Assembly: GCA_028715885.1 (NCBI GenBank)
Contig: JAQUQX010000001.1
Span: 1-64,000 of the forward strand
Length of the DNA: 64,000 bases
Origin: Candidatus Methanoperedens sp.
GTDB taxonomy: Archaea; Halobacteriota; Methanosarcinia; Methanosarcinales; Methanoperedenaceae
Direction: 5' to 3'
A program made the position numbers and the translations under genes. Below are positions 62,855 through 64,000 of this stretch, in pieces. A model generated the notes under the pieces. The model was not told the DNA's origin. It searched no databases and saw nothing but the letters and a program-made list of their open reading frames with translations. Within the stretch, counting starts at the first letter, position 1. Every line of letters begins with the position of its first letter.

Positions 62855-64000
62855 ATGAAAGTCATTCGCGACCCCATACACGATTACATCGAACTCGATG
62901 AACTTGCGCTTGCTTTGATAGATACCCCGCAGGTACAGAGGCTCAGGAGAATAAGACAATTGGGTTTCTCCAATCTGGTTTATCCCGGCGCAAATCATAC
63001 GAGGTTTGAGCACTCACTTGGGGTTTATCACCTCGCCAGACATCTTGCCGGACAGGTGGAGGAGCGGCTGCGAGAGGAGCTACTGACGGCGGCGCTGCTG
63101 CACGACATCGGGCATGGGCCTTTTTCCCATGCGACCGAAGAGTTAATCGAACGGTACACAAGGAAAAGGCATGACGATGTGGAAGAATTATTGAGAAAAG
63201 GAGCAATTTCGGATGTACTCAAGGATTTTTCTTTATCCCCGTCATCCATTGCGGCGCATATCAAAGGCGAGACTTATATCGGTCAGATAATCAACAGCGA
63301 AATCGACGTGGACAGGATGGATTATCTTGTGCGCGACGCCCATTATACGGGCGTGGCTTTCGGTCTTATCGACCACGTCAGGTTAATCCATGAACTCAGG
63401 TTCAATGAAAATAAACTCGTTTTGAATCTCGGCGGCTTGCAGGCTGCCGAGTCTCTCCTTGTTTCAAGGTTCCTGATGCATCCAACGGTTTATTTCCACC
63501 ATGTGAGCAGGATAGCCGAGTCCATGTGCCAGCATGCTGCTGAATACATGATAGGTAACGGGCTTTCACCGAAGATATTGCAAAGGATGGACGATGTCGG
63601 GTTCATGAATGAAATGAAAAATGCAGGCGGCTACGCATCCGGGATTGCGAAAAGGCTTGATGAACGAAAGCTGTTTAAGCGGGCGCTTTACACAAGCTTT
63701 GATTCACTGGGCATGGACGTGACAAAACTCAGGAGCAATGTGAAAAGAGTCGAGAGTGAAATAGCCGAAACGGCAGGCATAGAACCCGGATACGTCCTTG
63801 TGGATATACCTGAAAAGCCAGAGATAGTGGAAATGAAAGCGCAGGTGCTGGTAAATGGCAAAATGACGCCCCTTGACAGAGCCTCAAGCCTTGTGGCTGC
63901 TCTGGAAAAAGCGCAGCTTGACAACTGGCGGCTCGGGGTTTTCACACCGCCTGAGTACAGGGAAAATGTGGGCAGCATTGCGAGGGAATTCTTTGAGGTG
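62855..64000 (+). CDS. HD-domain phosphohydrolase (SAMHD1/dGTPase-like; partial)
   Basis: The frame from ATG 62855 stays open to the window end (382 codons), so the gene is cut. It begins MKVIRDPIHDYIELDELAL, then has RFEHSLGVYHLARHL and the HD motif ALLHDIGHGPFSH, and later DVDRMDYLVRDAHYTG, the family metal-site pattern of dNTP triphosphohydrolases and related archaeal HD proteins. It may regulate nucleotide pools or act in defence. A VapBC pair lies directly upstream. Confidence 0.9.
   Translation, partial: MKVIRDPIHDYIELDELALALIDTPQVQRLRRIRQLGFSNLVYPGANHTRFEHSLGVYHLARHLAGQVEERLREELLTAALLHDIGHGPFSHATEELIERYTRKRHDDVEELLRKGAISDVLKDFSLSPSSIAAHIKGETYIGQIINSEIDVDRMDYLVRDAHYTGVAFGLIDHVRLIHELRFNENKLVLNLGGLQAAESLLVSRFLMHPTVYFHHVSRIAESMCQHAAEYMIGNGLSPKILQRMDDVGFMNEMKNAGGYASGIAKRLDERKLFKRALYTSFDSLGMDVTKLRSNVKRVESEIAETAGIEPGYVLVDIPEKPEIVEMKAQVLVNGKMTPLDRASSLVAALEKAQLDNWRLGVFTPPEYRENVGSIAREFFEV

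Overview
The window is archaeal and most resembles the Methanosarcinales or their methane-oxidising relatives. The evidence is an MC1 chromosomal protein, Hel308, NreA, FtsZ, Cdc48, archaeosine genes (queD, queE), a DUF2111 protein, split FGAM synthase genes, a Trp operator made of TGTACA boxes, archaeal TATA boxes (several at leaderless spacing), and a Tat-exported [NiFe] hydrogenase with cytochrome b. The genus cannot be fixed from this window, and no mcr or other core methane genes are present.

Layout. 1-7200: PAS/GAF histidine kinase, tRNA-Gln, an AAA ATPase plus partner, a MetE-like methyltransferase and nreA. 7200-12300: an accessory island. Intact queD is followed by a DUF433/DUF5615 module, an AbrB/nucleotidyltransferase module, an MNT/HEPN module and an AT-rich nuclease-like gene. 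Between them lie three truncated copies of the queD 3' end. 12500-16400: purL, a small ORF and purQ. 16400-25400: a hydrogenase operon (protease, cytochrome b, large and small subunits) beside hypC, hypD, hypE and hypF. 25400-29700: KaiC-like ATPase, argD, hisC, AK6 kinase and nitroreductase. 29900-35000: archaeal glutamate synthase, tRNA-Phe, trpCBA with its operator, and tRNA-Gly. 35000-41700: Hel308, two cis-prenyltransferase subunits, a DUF92 protein whose 3' end overlaps tRNA-Arg, a CPBP protease and a small membrane protein. 41700-44700: MC1, cobD and cbiB. 44800-50700: Cdc48, a PRC-barrel protein, D-aminoacyl-tRNA deacylase, FtsZ and QueE. 50600-58700: lipoprotein, PPC protein, zinc finger protein, lysA, Usp, DUF2111, GNAT, a split RimK-type ligase pair and a zinc-ribbon membrane protein. 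58200-62000: a GNAT/DUF4350/SppA/stomatin/NfeD membrane quality-control operon. 62100-64000: VapBC and an HD phosphohydrolase cut by the window end.

How it works together. The hydrogenase would oxidise H2 outside the membrane and pass electrons through cytochrome b to a membrane carrier. The hyp genes and protease build its NiFe site, although hypA and hypB are not in the window. Biosynthesis genes (purine, Trp, Arg/His, Lys, Glu, cobamide) are housekeeping.

The most unusual structure is the queD-tail array at 7234-10998, in which defence or toxin-antitoxin cassettes alternate with diverged pieces of queD. Other points of note are a hydrogenase proximal-cluster Asp ligand, four TGTACA-like boxes at exact 10-bp spacing over the trp start site, a convergent heteromeric cis-prenyltransferase pair, and several small genes with strong ribosome binding sites.
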